Below, in pieces: positions 21,855 through 34,138 of a DNA stretch of 64,000 nt. This DNA is from Euonymus europaeus (taxonomy: Eukaryota; Streptophyta; Magnoliopsida; Celastrales; Celastraceae). The notes beneath the pieces are model-generated. The model did not search any database and had not been told where the DNA came from. It saw only the letters and a list, made by a program, of their open reading frames with translations. The stretch's first letter is position 1. Each line of letters opens with the position of its first letter. A program made the translations under genes and the position numbers. Location: positions 22,271,001-22,335,000 of the forward strand of contig OY756962.1 of assembly GCA_963580455.1 (NCBI GenBank). The letters run 5' to 3'.

Positions 21855-22036
21855 GAGACGGGATGAGAGAGATTGAAATGATTTCATATATAAATTTTTT
21901 TTTATTTTAAATCACAATCATATAAATAGATTATAATAAATACATGGTATAAAGTAGGGATTAGACTAATGATTGAAATTTAAAATAAAGAAAATTTCAT
22001 GGTGAAATTATTTCGATCACTCTCATCCCCTCCCTC
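21855..22036. mobile_element. MITE-like element, 182 bp
   Basis: The left end (GAGACGGGATGAGAGAGAT, then GAAATGATTTCA) is matched by the reverse complement of the right end (GGGATGAGAGTGATCGAAAT). Terminal inverted repeats are about 30 bp and the centre is AT-rich. There is no coding capacity and no clear target duplication. Confidence 0.6.
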
Positions 22037-22148
22037 TTAGAGACATTGTATATCGATTTACAATTGATTAAATTTAAATCTTAAAAAAGGTTATATGCCA
22101 AAATATATTTGTTCAAACCATTTTAGATTTAAAATATGAATCACTTTG

Positions 22149-22245
22149 GTGATAACCTAATTGGTGAATCTCTCTGACACCAAATTATATAGACTCGAAA
22201 GGTCTTGAATTCGATTTTCATTGAGCCAATGTAAGCACGCTGAGT
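22149..22245 (+). mobile_element. Degenerate tRNA-derived SINE head
   Basis: GGTGATAACCTAATTGGTG and, 50-60 bp later, GGTCTTGAATTCGATTTTC align with the A-box and B-box regions of the SINE at 32998-33198. Both boxes are mutated and no clear tail remains. Confidence 0.4.
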
Positions 22246-22852
22246 TTTGATCATATTGTTCATGTCGTCAAATATGACACTTTTGCGCACGGCAGCCTAA
22301 TAGTCCAAGTTTAAGTCCGTATGATCAAATTTTAAAAAAGATAAACTTGCACGATGTCATTTTCAATTACTAAAATTAAATTTAAAAAATACATATATAC
22401 CCAACTTATCATGAATTACTATGTATAACTGTGTACTATATGCTTTATATTGGATTCAATATCAATGTCGTGAGTATTTCATAAAAACAAATTGGCGTCA
22501 TTTATGAATCCAAATCAAGTATCGCATTCACGCTGTCACTACTGCATGCATGGCCACTTCACAATAAAGCTCAAATGAGAAATTATTTTTCATGTCAATT
22601 ATTATTACTAAAAATCAAAACATATATTCGAAGGTCAGGATCACTCTACTGGATTATGAGGCCTTCTTTTTCCCATCATATTTATCCAAAGAACCCCACC
22701 TAACTCGTATATAATTAACGTATATTAAACTTCCATTAAAAAAAATCAAATTGTATCTTGTATTGTATTTTTTATTAAATTGCCCCCTTAGCTTTCAAGA
22801 AAGAATATCGTTAGCTCTTTGGTCTCATTTCCGTAAAATTTCGCTGATATGA
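22246..22852. other. Spacer between copia-A and copia-B
   Basis: AT-rich with nothing recognisable. Copia-B starts at its right end. Confidence 0.5.
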
Positions 22853-23275
22853 TGTTGAAATTTATTTCAACAATATTCAGAATTTTTTTTTGTGTTCTCT
22901 CTAATATTCAAACAAGATAACTGTTGGGTTATTTGAGTAGTTATATTTTGAACCAATGTAACTGTTTGCTAAGAAGACACCAATGAAGGGACATGTCTCT
23001 TCTCTACAATTCCTATATAAGGGATGCAAGAACCAACATATGAGATATATATGTTTTACTTGGATGTTCTTCTCTTTATTCTGTAAGAGTTTGGTTGCAA
23101 TACATACTCTTAATCCAAGACAGTTTGTATCCCAAAAATGTTTTGCCAATTGAACCCAATTGCAAAGGAAGGGTGGCAATAATCGTTTAAGAGATAGATT
23201 CATTTTCGCCTACTGTCTTGAAGCAGCAGATTCCCATCTCTTAAACAATCTTTTTCTTAGTATCATTTCCTAACA
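22853..23275 (+). repeat. 5' LTR of copia-B
   Basis: Starts with a near-perfect foldback, TGTTGAAATTT and ATTTCAACA. A CTATATAAGGG box near 23012 is a likely TATA box. A clear tRNA primer site is not visible directly after it. Confidence 0.9.
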
Positions 23276-23300
23276 ATTCTTAAACGATTATTTTGATACC

Positions 23301-24130
23301 ATGTCTTCTCCATCTGCAATGAATTCAGTTATCTCTGGTATTACATCTCTGAATGTGATGCCTCAAGATTTGTCCAAACTTGATCGCTTTGATGGAAATA
23401 ACTACACACATTGGCAAGAAAAAATTGGATTTATCCTTACCACTTTGAAGGTCCGATATGTTCTGGAAATTGTTTGTCCCGTGGTTTCTGTAGAGAATCC
23501 TACACAAAGTGAGATCGCTGCAAAGAAAAAATGGGAGAATGATAACTACACTTGTCGTGCAATCATTCTAAACAATTTGACGGATTCATTGTTCGACATG
23601 TATGCAACGTTGAAATCAGCAAAGGAAATCTGGGAGGCATTGAACAACAAATACAAGACTGAAGATTCTGGCAACAAGAGTTATCTAGTAAGTAACTATT
23701 TTGATTTTAGAATGACTGATAATAAGCCAATTTTGAATTAGGTTCATGACTTGCAATTGATTGTGCATCAATTGATTGCTGAGGGCATTCCCATTGATGA
23801 AAAACTTCAAGTTGGTGCCATTATTGCCAAGTTACCACCTAAGTGGAAAGACTACCGGAAGACTCTCAAAAGAAAAGGTGATAATCTCACTCTTGACTCC
23901 TTACAAAGGCAACTTCGAATTGAGGAAAAGTCAAGACTGCGTGACAAGCAAGATGATCCTGTAGAAAATGACAAGGCTGCCCATGTTGTTGAAACAAACA
24001 ACAAAAAAGGCAAAAGACCTCGTGATGATAATGAAAAAGGTCCACTAAAAAGGAAGAAGGATTCTTGTCATTTTTTGCAAGAAGAAAGGACACTATATTC
24101 GTGAGTGTCGCCTTAAGAAAAAACAAGACA
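23301..24130 (+). pseudogene. copia-B Gag, interrupted
   Basis: Gag frame of the UBN2 class, starting MSSPSAMNSVISG after the 5' LTR. A TAG at 23739-23741 stops it after PILN; the same frame continues with HDLQLIVHQL to about 24070. There an extra T in a T run (24070-24076) shifts the frame inside the CCHC knuckle; the second Cys, His and last Cys appear in the next frame. The region would form the capsid and bind RNA. With both breaks no full Gag can be made. Confidence 0.85.
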
Positions 24131-27100
24131 AATCCAATCAATCTAATATGGTTGAAGAAAATCTGGTTGCTGTCATAATGGAAGCAAATGTGGTGTCTGA
24201 TGTTGCTGCTTGGTGGGTGGATACGGGTGCAACTCGTCACATATGTGGTGATCAAAAGCTGTTCAAAAATTATGAGAAAGTTGGAGATGAGATCGAGCTC
24301 TATATGGGCAATTCCTTCACTACAAAAGTTGTTGGAAAAGGCACAATTGAACTGAATTTTACTTCTGAAAAGAAGGTCACTCTCTTGGATGTTTTTCATG
24401 AACCAGAAATTCGTAAGAATTTGGTGTCCGGTGGTCTGTTGAATAAGCATGGCTACAAACTTGTATTTGAATCTGACAAGTTTATCTTGTCAAAGAAAGG
24501 GATATTTGTAGGCAAAGGCTTTGCCGAAAATGGGATGTTCAAACTCAATTTAATGAATGAAAATATTTCTATTTATATTGTTGAGTCATTTAAATTATGG
24601 CATGCTAGATTAGGTCATGTTAATTATAATTCTCTTGATCGCATGGTTAAATTAGGAATGCTTCCAACAAATTTAATGAATGATAAAGTGAAATGTGAAA
24701 TATGTGTTAAAACGAAATTAACAAGAAAACCATTTCTTAGTACCAATAGAGCATCAAATGATTTATTAGAATTGGTGCATTCGGATATATGTGATTTGCA
24801 TAATAAGATTACAAGGGGTGGTAAAAGATACTTCATTACGTTCATAGATGATTTATCAAAATTCACATATATTTATCTAATTCGAACCAAAGATGAGGCA
24901 TTAGAAAAGTTCAAGGTGTACAAAGCAGAAGTTGAGAATCTCCTTGGATCCAAAATCAAAATTTTGAGAAGTGATAGAGGAGGAGAATATTTTAATTCTG
25001 ATTTTGATGAATTTTGCGAAAGCAATGGCATTATACACCAATGTACAGCTCCTTATACACCACAACAAAATGGTGTTGCCGAAAGGAAGAATAGAACTTT
25101 AATGGATATGGTTAATGCAATGATTGATCATTCCGGTTTGCCTTCTAATCTTTGGGGAGAAGCAATTCATTGTGTAACTCACATATTAAATAGAATACCA
25201 TCTAAGAAAAACCAAACATCATCTTATGAATTGTGGCATAAAAAGAAACCAAATTTAAAATACTTGAAATTGTGGGGGTGTTTGGCTTATCTTAGGTTAC
25301 CTGATTTGAAAAGATCTTAAGTTATGACCAAGAACAACTAAATGTGCATTCATTGGATATGCAACAAACAGTAAAGCATATCGATTTTTAGACTTGGGAT
25401 CTAATACGATTATTGAATCTAGGGATGCTGAATTTTTTGAAGATATTTTCTTTAAAGATTCAAGATCTCTAGAATCAAGTTCTTCTAAGGAACAAGTTCC
25501 TATAGAAAATGGTAATCCTTCAAATGAAGAAGAAATTGAGATTCGAAAGTCCAAAAGAATTAGAAAAGAGAAAAGTTATGGTCCTGAATTTATGACGTAT
25601 TTAGTTGAAGGTAGTTCTAAAATTGTATTACATGAGTATGATGTTTGCTTTACAATGGATAATGAGCCTACAACCTATAGTGAGGCAATAAAATCTAGGG
25701 ATGCCATTTTTTGGAAGGAAGCTATTGATGATGAAATGACTTCAATAATGTCAAATAATACGTGGAGGTTAGTAAATTTACCTCCTGGTTCTAAACCCAT
25801 TGGATGTAAATGGATTTTCAAAAGGAAATTAAAACCTGATGGATCTATTGATAAATATAAGGCAAGATTAGTTGCCAAAGGGTTTAGACAATCCAAAGGG
25901 GTTGATTATTTTAATACGTTTGCTCCTGTGGCTAGGATTTCATCAATAAGGATTCTAATATCTTTAGCTTCAATATTTGGCCTAAAAATCCACCAAATGG
26001 ATGTAAAAATTGCTTTTTTGAATGGATTGCTAGATGAAGAGGTATATATGGACCAACCAGAAGGTTTCATAATACCCGGTCAAGAAACAAAAGTTTGCAA
26101 GTTGCTTAAATCATTATATGGTTTAAAACAAGCACCTAAGCAGTGGCATGAGGGATTTGATAATGTAGTATTATCAAATGGCTTTAAATTAAATGAGGCT
26201 GATAAGTGTATTTATTCCAAGGAATTTGGTGTTGACATAGTTATTATTTGTTTATACGTAGATGATATGCTCATTTTCAGTAATAGTGATTCATGTATTA
26301 AATCTACAAAAGAGTTTTTATCATCTCATTTTGATATGAAAGACTGGGTGTTGCAAATACAATTCTTGGAATTAAAATACATAGAATTGATAATGCATAT
26401 GCTATATCTCAAAGCCATTATCTTGAAAAGATTTTGAGTAAATTTAGTCATTTGTTTGGAAAAATTTCAAGAGTTCCTTGTAACCCAAGTCTAAAACTTG
26501 GAATGGATAAAGGTCGTTGTGTATCTCAACTTGAGTATTCTCAAGTAATTGGAAGCCTTATGTATGCAATGCATTGCACGAGACCGGATATAGCTTTTAC
26601 CGTGGGAAAATTAAGTAGATATACAAGTTGTCCAGGTTTGGATCATTGGAAAGCAATTTGTAATGTGTTGGGTTATTTGGAATTGACCAAAACCTATGGT
26701 TTACACTTTGGTGGTAATCCATCGGTCATAGAAGGCTATAGTGATGCAAATTGGAATTGCGTGGATGATGGTTCAAAATCCACAAGTGGGTGGGTATTCA
26801 CCTTAGGAGGTGCAGCTATATCTTGGGCTTCAAAGAAGCAAACATGCTTAACTCACTCGACGATGGAGTCTGAGTTAGTAGCCCTTGGTCCGGCTGGAAA
26901 AGAAGCGGAATGGTTGAGAAACTATTAATAGATTTGCCTATATGGCAAAAGCCTATGCCTCCTATTTCTATACATTGTGATAGTCAAGCCACATTATCAA
27001 GAGTGTATAGTAAGTCATACAATGGGAAGTCAAGACATATAAGTCTTAGACATCACACCGTGAGACAAATGTTGGAAGAAGACATTATCACAATTGACTA

Positions 27101-27203
27101 TGTAAGATCTTGTACGAATTTGGCGGATCCGTTTACTAAAGGCCTTAATAAGGATCTGATTCGTAAAACATGTTTTGAGATGGGATTGAAACTAATCCAA
27201 TAA
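24131..27203 (+). pseudogene. copia-B Pol (protease, integrase, RT, RNase H), frameshifted
   Basis: Protease has WWVDTGAT (from 24211). Integrase has the pre-integrase LWHARLGH block, then an intact D-D-E set in HSDI, RSDRGGEY and GVAERKN. The frame breaks near 25318 (PDLKRS then stop) and resumes in another frame. RT runs from about 25780 with YVDDM near 26258, and breaks after HFDMKD at about 26344 by loss of one base. RNase H runs 26434-26928 (SDANW, STMESE) and breaks once more near 26922, with the final part ending at 27203. Every catalytic motif is readable, but the protein is in at least four pieces. Confidence 0.88.
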
Positions 27204-27742
27204 GTCACCAAAGGATGGCAACCCTACCTAAACTTGGTTCTACCATTTTTTAGGTTCAAAGGGAAACAAGTTCTAAGGGTGATTGTCTATAGCACTATAA
27301 AATAAAACGATCCCATCAAATTGAGAAGTTAGTTCTAGTCTTGTAATGAACTTGGAAAGGTTGAGTTCAACTTTTAATGAGTTCTCATAAAAGGTGTTTA
27401 AAAAAACTACAGGAGCACCTAGAAGAATTCACCTATATAGGTGTAAAGTGAGGCCGCTTTTGTTGGGGTTTAATAAACTACCTAGAGCACTTATGAATCT
27501 GGGGTAACATGCAAGGCCTTTATCGCATGGCTGAAAAGAATAACTGAGCATCATATGTTGATATGTGTACACTCTTCGGTTGTGTCACAAAGTTCGATAG
27601 TTCAAAGACATTAAGTCTACTATCCAACTGACATAACTTTAAGGATGGATCACTACGTAAAAGTTCAAACTCTAAAGGTACTTTTACTTAAGTATTAACA
27701 TATAACGAGGTAACATCGCATATTTTGAAATAAGTGGGGGAT

Positions 27743-28161
27743 TGTTGGAATTTATTTCAACAATATTCAGAATTTTTTTTGTGTTCTCTCTAATATTCAA
27801 ACAAGATAACTGTTGGGTTACTTGAGTAGTTATATTTTGAACCAATGTAACTGTTTGGTAAGAAGACACCAATGAAGGGAAATGTCTCTTCTCTACAATT
27901 CCTATATAAGGGATGCAAGAACCAACAGATGAGATATATATGTTTTACTTGGATGTTCTCTTTATTCCGTAAGAGTTTGGTTGCAATACATACTCTTAAT
28001 CCAAGATAGTTTGTATCCCAAAAACGTTTTGTCAGTTGAACCCAATTGCAAAGGAAGGGTGGCAATAATCGTTTAAGAGATAGATTCATTTTCGCCTACT
28101 GTCTTGAAGCAGCAGATTCCCATCTCTTAAACAATCTTGTTCTTAGTATCATTTCCTAACA
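27743..28161 (+). repeat. 3' LTR of copia-B
   Basis: 419 bp, followed by the TATGA target duplication. Confidence 0.92.
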
Positions 28162-28400
28162 TATGACACTTTATTTCTAACATAACACAAATTCACTAGT
28201 GGTTGAAAATTTATATTTTGCCACATGTCGAGTTTTAAGTGGTCTACATCACTCATTTCCGTTAAAATATACGGGTTTTGACAATCAAGACTTATAGTAT
28301 GTATAAATAAAAACCGAGGGGGCAATTTGATCCAAATGAAAGTACAAGATGCAATTGAATCCATTCGTAAAAGTTCAAGAGTAAATCATAACTTTTTTTC

Positions 28401-28495
28401 TTTATTAATATATAAATTTTAACACAATGACACAACACAACAAACCTAAAAATGTAGAAAATCTAACCTAACTATCCTCCAATAGACAGAAAGCT
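28401..28495 (-). pseudogene. Fossil 3' end of a fifth UGT85A copy
   Basis: The sequence TTTATTAATATATAAA, then ACACAATGACACA, then a stop-codon region CTAACTATCC, follows the same order as the 3' UTR and stop of UGT copy 3 (29081-29175). On the minus strand the last codons read as LSIGG before the stop, against LSTRE in the intact genes. Homology ends a few codons inside the coding region. This is a truncated paralogue or a duplicated 3' tip. It codes for nothing. Confidence 0.7.
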
Positions 28496-28499
28496 TTAG

Positions 28500-29080
28500 T
28501 GGTTAATAAGAATTATATTCAAATTACTGTTTTAATTTTGGGATTATTACTTTTTGATAATTTAAAGTCTATTAGATTTTAGAGTTTTAATATTTATAGA
28601 ACTAGGTCATCTTTGATAATGTGTCTTACGAGGAAATAAAATAAAATTAGTATGAGATTTCTCTCAATTTTCTTGATGAATTTCAAATTTCCTTTATGAA
28701 ATTTAAGTTACGTTGGTTTAGTCGTTAAACTAGTCAACCGATCCATTTTCATTCTGTATTAATTTCTCCGAGAATAAATCTAGAATGAAAATTCTCAGTT
28801 GTTAAGAGTATGTACCTTTGATCAATCTTAACCTTTTTATATAGAGATGAAAGTGTAATTTTTTTGGGATTGTAATGCGATAAGATATTCAGACTAATAG
28901 GCTCTTGAGATCGTTGAGATCATGGTTGTGGTGTCCATTTGAATTTGTACGGATCCTACCTTATTCCCTTTTTGTAGGGATGAAGTTTTGACTTTCTGAG
29001 CTTTTTTTTATTAGATATTATCTATTATGTGCCACCTATCATGTTGATTTGCAGATTTTCCTCATCCATAAGTACACTAA
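28500..29080. other. Spacer downstream of UGT copy 3
   Basis: AT-rich, no gene or element assigned. Confidence 0.5.
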
Positions 29081-29086
29081 TTTATT
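29081..29086 (-). terminator. Poly(A) signal of UGT copy 3
   Basis: AATAAA on the minus strand, 69 nt after the stop codon, in the same UTR context as in copy 1. Confidence 0.55.
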
Positions 29087-29154
29087 AATATATAAAACTT
29101 AACACAATGACACACACACACACACCAGAGTCCAAAAATCAAGAAATAATCTAA

Positions 29155-30195
29155 CTATTCTCTAGTGGACAGAAGAACCTGGTAGATCACATTTTCCAAA
29201 TTCACATAGGAAGACCCAATGGATCCAGCAATAGCCTCCAGAGCCAATTCCTTCCACACCAAAGCTTTCTCCCTCATTTCCTTTCCCTTCTCTCCCTCCA
29301 TCAACTCTCTCACAAGGCTCTCAACTTCATCTCTCTTGACATCACTATTAATCTCCATCCCAATCCCCCATTCACTACAACAATACCTACAATTCGTTTG
29401 TTGCTCTGCAAAGAAAGGCCAACAAACCATAGGCACTCCTCCACAAATACTCTCAAGTGTAGAATTCCACCCACTGTGAGTTAAAAACCCACCAACACTT
29501 GGATGACCTAACACTTGCTCTTGTGGGCACCAGCTTGACAATAGTCCTCTGTTTTGTGTTTCTGTTAGGAACTCTGGTGGCAGAATTGCTGATTCACCAG
29601 AAACAAGATCAGGCCTTATGACCCACAGAAAGTCTTGCTTGGAATTCGCAAGACCCCACGCGAATTCGATTAATTGATCACTTGTCATGACCGTGATGCT
29701 CCCGAAATTGACATAAACAACTGATTTGGGGTCTCGGCTTTCTAGCCATGTGAGAGACTCTGACTCTTCTTTCCACAGGTTTGAGCCGATTGAATCTAAT
29801 TCACCATCTTGGATGTGATTTTGGAGAAGGTGTAGTGGACCTATTGTGTAAACAGGAGGGATGATTGTGGACATCGCTTCGATAACTTCATGTTCTAAGG
29901 CGTCAAAAGTGTTCAAAATTACTCCAGAGGCTCTCTGGACTCTATCTGCCTCGGACTTTGCGAAGTTCACCATGATGTCTTCAGGGTCAGTCGTCCTTAT
30001 AAAACTTGGAATATCTTTCAACCGGATATTCTTCATGCCGGGAATCCAATCTATTGGAGTATCCAAATACCCATTTATCAAGTAGCTCGGATCTGCCATA
30101 CACAAGTAACAATATATCATATTAGTAGACAATCATATCCCGAGTACGTTCTCTCTGTTCTCTCTATAGAGTCTAGTTTCTAGATAGAAATCAAT

Positions 30196-30242
<47 letters not shown>

Positions 30243-30827
30243 TTAAAAAAGTTAGTAATTCAATTGAAAAACTATATCCTTTTGAGTTTCAATGAAAAAT
30301 GAATAAAAGATCAAACCTTTGAGTGGTGCGAGACCCTTTTGAAGGAGGTGGCGATAATGAAGGTAACCCATGAAGCCGCAAGCACTAGTGGTCCAAAAGA
30401 GCACTTCAGGAACACCGAGCTCCTCCGCTGCATCAAGGGTGAAGCTCATGATCCCATCAGAAACTACACAACTCACCGGAGGAACACCCTCCGACTCATT
30501 AAGCATCGCAAGCAACCTTTTAAAGGGCCCGAGGCAGAACTTGCTGGTGGAGGCACATAGTGATGGAATGTCTTGGGTGGCGTCCACATTAGTTGGAGGA
30601 AGACCGTCCGGGATAGTCAGGAACCGGAAGGAAGGAAGGCCGTCAAGAGAGTTTAGGCCTCGGGACTTCAAGAGGCGTTTGTGGTTGAATTCTGTGTTGA
30701 CAAAAGTTATGTGAAATCCTTTGCAGTGAAGGAGTTTTGCGAGTTTTAGCATTGGATTTATGTGGCCTTGAGCTGGGAATGGGATGCAGACTGCATGAGG
30801 CTTCTCTGTTATGACAAGGGAACCCAT
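29155..30827 (-). CDS. UGT85A: UGT85A-type UDP-glycosyltransferase, copy 3
   Basis: Exon 1 is 30317-30827 and exon 2 is 29155-30092, with a 224-bp phase-1 GT-AG intron and a 482-residue product. His22, Asp124 and the PSPG box (residues 358-401, THSGW, final Q) are intact, so it should transfer glucose from UDP-glucose in the cytosol; the acceptor is unknown. Exon 1 differs from copy 2 at only a handful of residues. In exon 2 it has its own changes, such as [11 protein letters not shown] and LTWLESRD. The 3' UTR is of the copy 1 type, unlike that of copy 2. The intron holds a 43-bp AT microsatellite. No break was found. Confidence 0.95.
30199..30241. repeat. (AT)n microsatellite in the intron of UGT copy 3
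   Basis: About 21 AT units at the place where copies 2 and 4 carry 80-100 bp of other intron sequence. Confidence 0.95.
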
Positions 30828-30951
30828 TTTCCCCTTGTATCAACACTAGATAGATCACACAAAATAGAAACTCGAAGCCAGACAAGAAGGAGAAGAAAAA
30901 GTTATCACGAAGAGAATTATGTTTTATATTTGTTGAGCGGTTGAGCCCTGA

Positions 30952-30959
30952 TTTATATA
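30952..30959 (-). promoter_or_regulatory. TATA box of UGT copy 3
   Basis: TATATAAA, 125 nt upstream of the start codon, in the same context as copy 2. Confidence 0.65.
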
Positions 30960-31157
30960 GGCGAGCAGTTGAAAAGATTTATTATTATTGAGATCTTTAA
31001 AGTCAAATATTGGGCCAATTAATTCAATTCCCAAAGCCGTGAAGGGATGAAATTTTCTAATATGGGCCGCCGTACATCTCTATGTTTTTTTACTGTTTAA
31101 TTTAATTTTAATTAATTAGGCCGACATAGGCATATACAACATTTTTTTTGTCTTTTA

Positions 31158-31163
31158 CACGTG
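31158..31163. promoter_or_regulatory. G-box motif upstream of UGT copy 3
   Basis: CACGTG at the position equivalent to 14023 in copy 2. Confidence 0.4.
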
Positions 31164-32130
31164 TATTTTTTATTTTTTTTTGTCTTTTTTCAGTCAACCT
31201 GTACATATAAATTACAGGATAATTTTATAGGCTAATAAATGTTTGAACATTTGTGACCAAATTTTGTGTCGACAAGAGTTATATTAAATAGGAAAAGTTG
31301 ATAAGAGGCAGAGTTTTAGGTGTAAATCTATATACGTATACACTATTAGACTCATAATTTTTATCAGATCACATTGATAATTTTTAAAAAATAAAATAAA
31401 ATAAATTCTTTTAGTGCCTAAACTACATTTATAGCAGGGTCCATTGAGAAAGAAAAAAAATTACACCAGACCCCAATAACTCATCATTCAATGAGTCATT
31501 TATATCCATCCAAACCGATTCCTGACAGATGTTCTTTCTAATCATGGGATAAGCGGGGAAGTACCAGGTGTGATTTATATTGAGAGAAAACTCAGATCTC
31601 ATTTACAAGAGCTAGCAGTACCCAACCTCTTTGTTAATCATTGGAGAAGTACATGTTTTATTTGCAAACCGACTTGCAAGTAAAGGGACATGTGTTAGAA
31701 TTAATGAATTATATTTAGCTTAACAAGTTAATAGAGTAGAGGTCATTGTTTCTCATTAAGATGTTGGGCGTGTTTTAATATCATGAAAAGAAATTATGAG
31801 TCATATTGTTTATGTAAAAAGTCTCACATTAGAAGACGTGAGATATTTCAAGCATTTAATAAGTGTTAGGTCACCCCTCACTACTTATAAGATCTTTTTC
31901 AAGACTTGGTGAGTTGGGTCTAGCCCACTTGTCAATTTTAGGAAAATAAAAGACTTGCGGATCCAATATATCTAGTAAATCGAACAACCTAATTGGTGAG
32001 TTGGGTCAAGCCTACTGGACCCTATATCCATGTGAACTTGATAATCCATATATAAGACACATGTATATAGTAAACAGGACAATCTATATATTTATTTGAA
32101 CTGAATAATCCATATGCATGAGAGTGTAGA

Positions 32131-32990
32131 AATTATAACAGTTTCTCGATAAGAAGTAAGGGATCATCTCATCTAATATATTATATAAAGCAAGTGCAAT
32201 GATAAATATTTACCATTTCTCTAATTCGGTCCTGGACTTTTTACAAAAAATAAGTCGCATATCTAGAGCAATTCCAGTGGGAGAAACCTCTCCAAAATTT
32301 TCATCATCTTAATTGGCTCACGTCTCTATTATACAAAAAAATCAAGTCACATATTAATCCATATCATCAAAACACGTCTCTTAATACAATCGCAATAGCA
32401 AAATAAAAATTTATATATATTTTCTCTTTTTTTCATTAACAAAACGTTTACATATCAAGTATCCCTCCTTCATTCCAACAAAACTACACCAAAAAAAATA
32501 ATGGATCCTACATCTTTTATAAAAAGTCAAGCCGCATACTCATTAACATCATCAAAACACATCTCTCAATACAGACACATCATCAAAAACACACATTTTC
32601 ATATTTTATCCAATACCAATTTCAAGAGTGTCATTGAAGATGTTCTTATCCACATCATCAAAACACACATCTCAATATATAATGTCACATCAATAAAAAT
32701 ACATATTTTTATATAGTATACATTTTCCTTTTTCAAGAGTCCATTGTACAGTTCTTAGCTCAATAATTAGTATTCAAAGGATGTGAGATTTCGTTTGAAT
32801 TAAGAGGTGTCAAGTTTGAATCAGCATGCAGTGTCGTGTCGTATATGCCGCTGCATTGATGTAGCTATTGTGTTGGCAATGCCAACTTGTTTTTGGTTTA
32901 GATGGCAATTCCCACAAGTGGGCAATTATGGGAGTGGGTTGGAAAGTCAAAAATAATCTATTTTAGGTTTTTAATTAATTCATTGTCTTT
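32131..32990. repeat. AT-rich spacer with repeated CATCATCAAAACAC motifs
   Basis: The motif ATCATCAAAACAC recurs near 32367, 32549 and 32656 with similar flanks. Ends such as GAGCAATTCCAGTGG (32277) recall plant MITE ends, but I could not define a complete element. No gene. Confidence 0.35.
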
Positions 32991-32997
32991 TTTTTTA

Positions 32998-33198
32998 TAA
33001 CAAGTAGGAAAATATCCAACACAAATATGGAGGCTCAATGGCCCGATGGACTACACAAAGGGAGGTAGCCCTCTCCCTTTTACAACTCTACCAAAATAGT
33101 GATAAATCCCACTCAAATTGGTAGAAAGAGAGACTCGAACACAAGACCTCTCACTCCTTACACAGTAGGAAGACCAACTAGGCTATCACCTGGCTAAA
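32998..33198 (-). mobile_element. tRNA-derived SINE, about 200 bp
   Basis: Read on the minus strand it starts near 33198. It has a perfect A-box (TAGCCTAGTTG, 33175-33185) and a perfect B-box (GTTCGAGTC, 33132-33140), then a unique body and a nine-A tail (T run at 32998-33006). This is the standard layout of a Pol III-transcribed plant SINE mobilised by LINE machinery. Target duplications were not clear. Confidence 0.75.
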
Positions 33199-34138
33199 TT
33201 TAAAAAAGAAAAAAGTAACGACCAGCTAGAAAACAGAATAGTAGCCAACTATGGGGAGAGGGAAGGACTAGTACTGTATAGTTATAAGTATACTCTATTA
33301 TTATTGATAGAAAATAATGAGAGAAAATATATTTATTACAAGATCCACAAAATATATTTAATAGTGCAGATCTACAATATTTAAAAATGGATACAAAATT
33401 GTACTGATAATCTCCTAAATATCACTAAGATTTTATATCCCTAGTGAGTGGTAGTCATGATTTTGATTTTTCGAATTTGAAAATGGAGTCAAATCTTGTA
33501 ACTATGATTACTGCCACGTGTTATGGATACATTAGAGATGTTTTTCTTAGTAATATCTAGCAGTATCGAATCCGCCATTGCCTAAATATGAGAAAACTTG
33601 TAGAAATGGAGCAGCGAAATAAATTGATTGATGCGAAAGCGGTACTAATTTCCACATCTGATAGTATAATCCGTCAAATATAGTGTTTTTTTTATTCTAA
33701 ACTAAAATCAAATTTAATATGTAAAAAAAATTCTTAATGTGTTTATAAATGACACATGTTAAAAAAATATGCAGATCAATGTGGGTGAAGTATTTGTTTT
33801 TGACACAATTTTTTATGTAATTGAAAATTGTGCATGAATCTATTTCCTCTCTCTGGTTGATTACACAATTTCTTAACATATATCTCTAGGCACTTGTTAA
33901 AAATATCCTATAAAAAATATATGAAAATTATGAACCATTAAATATAAATAAAAAATATTGCAGGTCTCTCCTTCTCCTTGTCATGTATTTGATTTTTGTT
34001 TGTGTCGATACAAAAAAATCAATGGAGACCCTCCATGAAAAACGTAGTCCCTGTTGGAAAAATGGTAGTTTCCAACAGTCCCTAGGTCAAGCTACTTTTG
34101 TCAATTCTCTTGGGATCGGTATATTTATGCTTATACTA
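33199..34138. other. Spacer left of the Helitron
   Basis: No gene. A 9-bp perfect hairpin, TGTTGGAAA and TTTCCAACA with an 8-nt loop, lies at 34052-34077, shortly before the Helitron end. Confidence 0.5.

Larger units (their letters stand above)
22853..28161 (+). mobile_element. Full-length but broken Ty1/copia retrotransposon (copia-B)
   Basis: A 5309-bp element with LTRs at 22853-23275 (423 bp) and 27743-28161 (419 bp), beginning TGTTG and ending CCTAACA. It is flanked by perfect TATGA duplications (22848-22852 and 28162-28166). By eye the LTRs differ at about 11 positions plus small indels, so it is older than copia-A. A polypurine tract (AAGTGGGGGAT) precedes the 3' LTR. Gag-pol was one frame but now has at least one stop and four frameshifts. 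Confidence 0.95.
30828..32130 (-). repeat. Upstream segment duplicated with 13691-14965
   Basis: Collinear with the region upstream of copy 2. A short block near 31602-31650 is rearranged relative to copy 2: the ACTTCTCCAATGATTAACAA stretch appears inverted. Confidence 0.85.
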
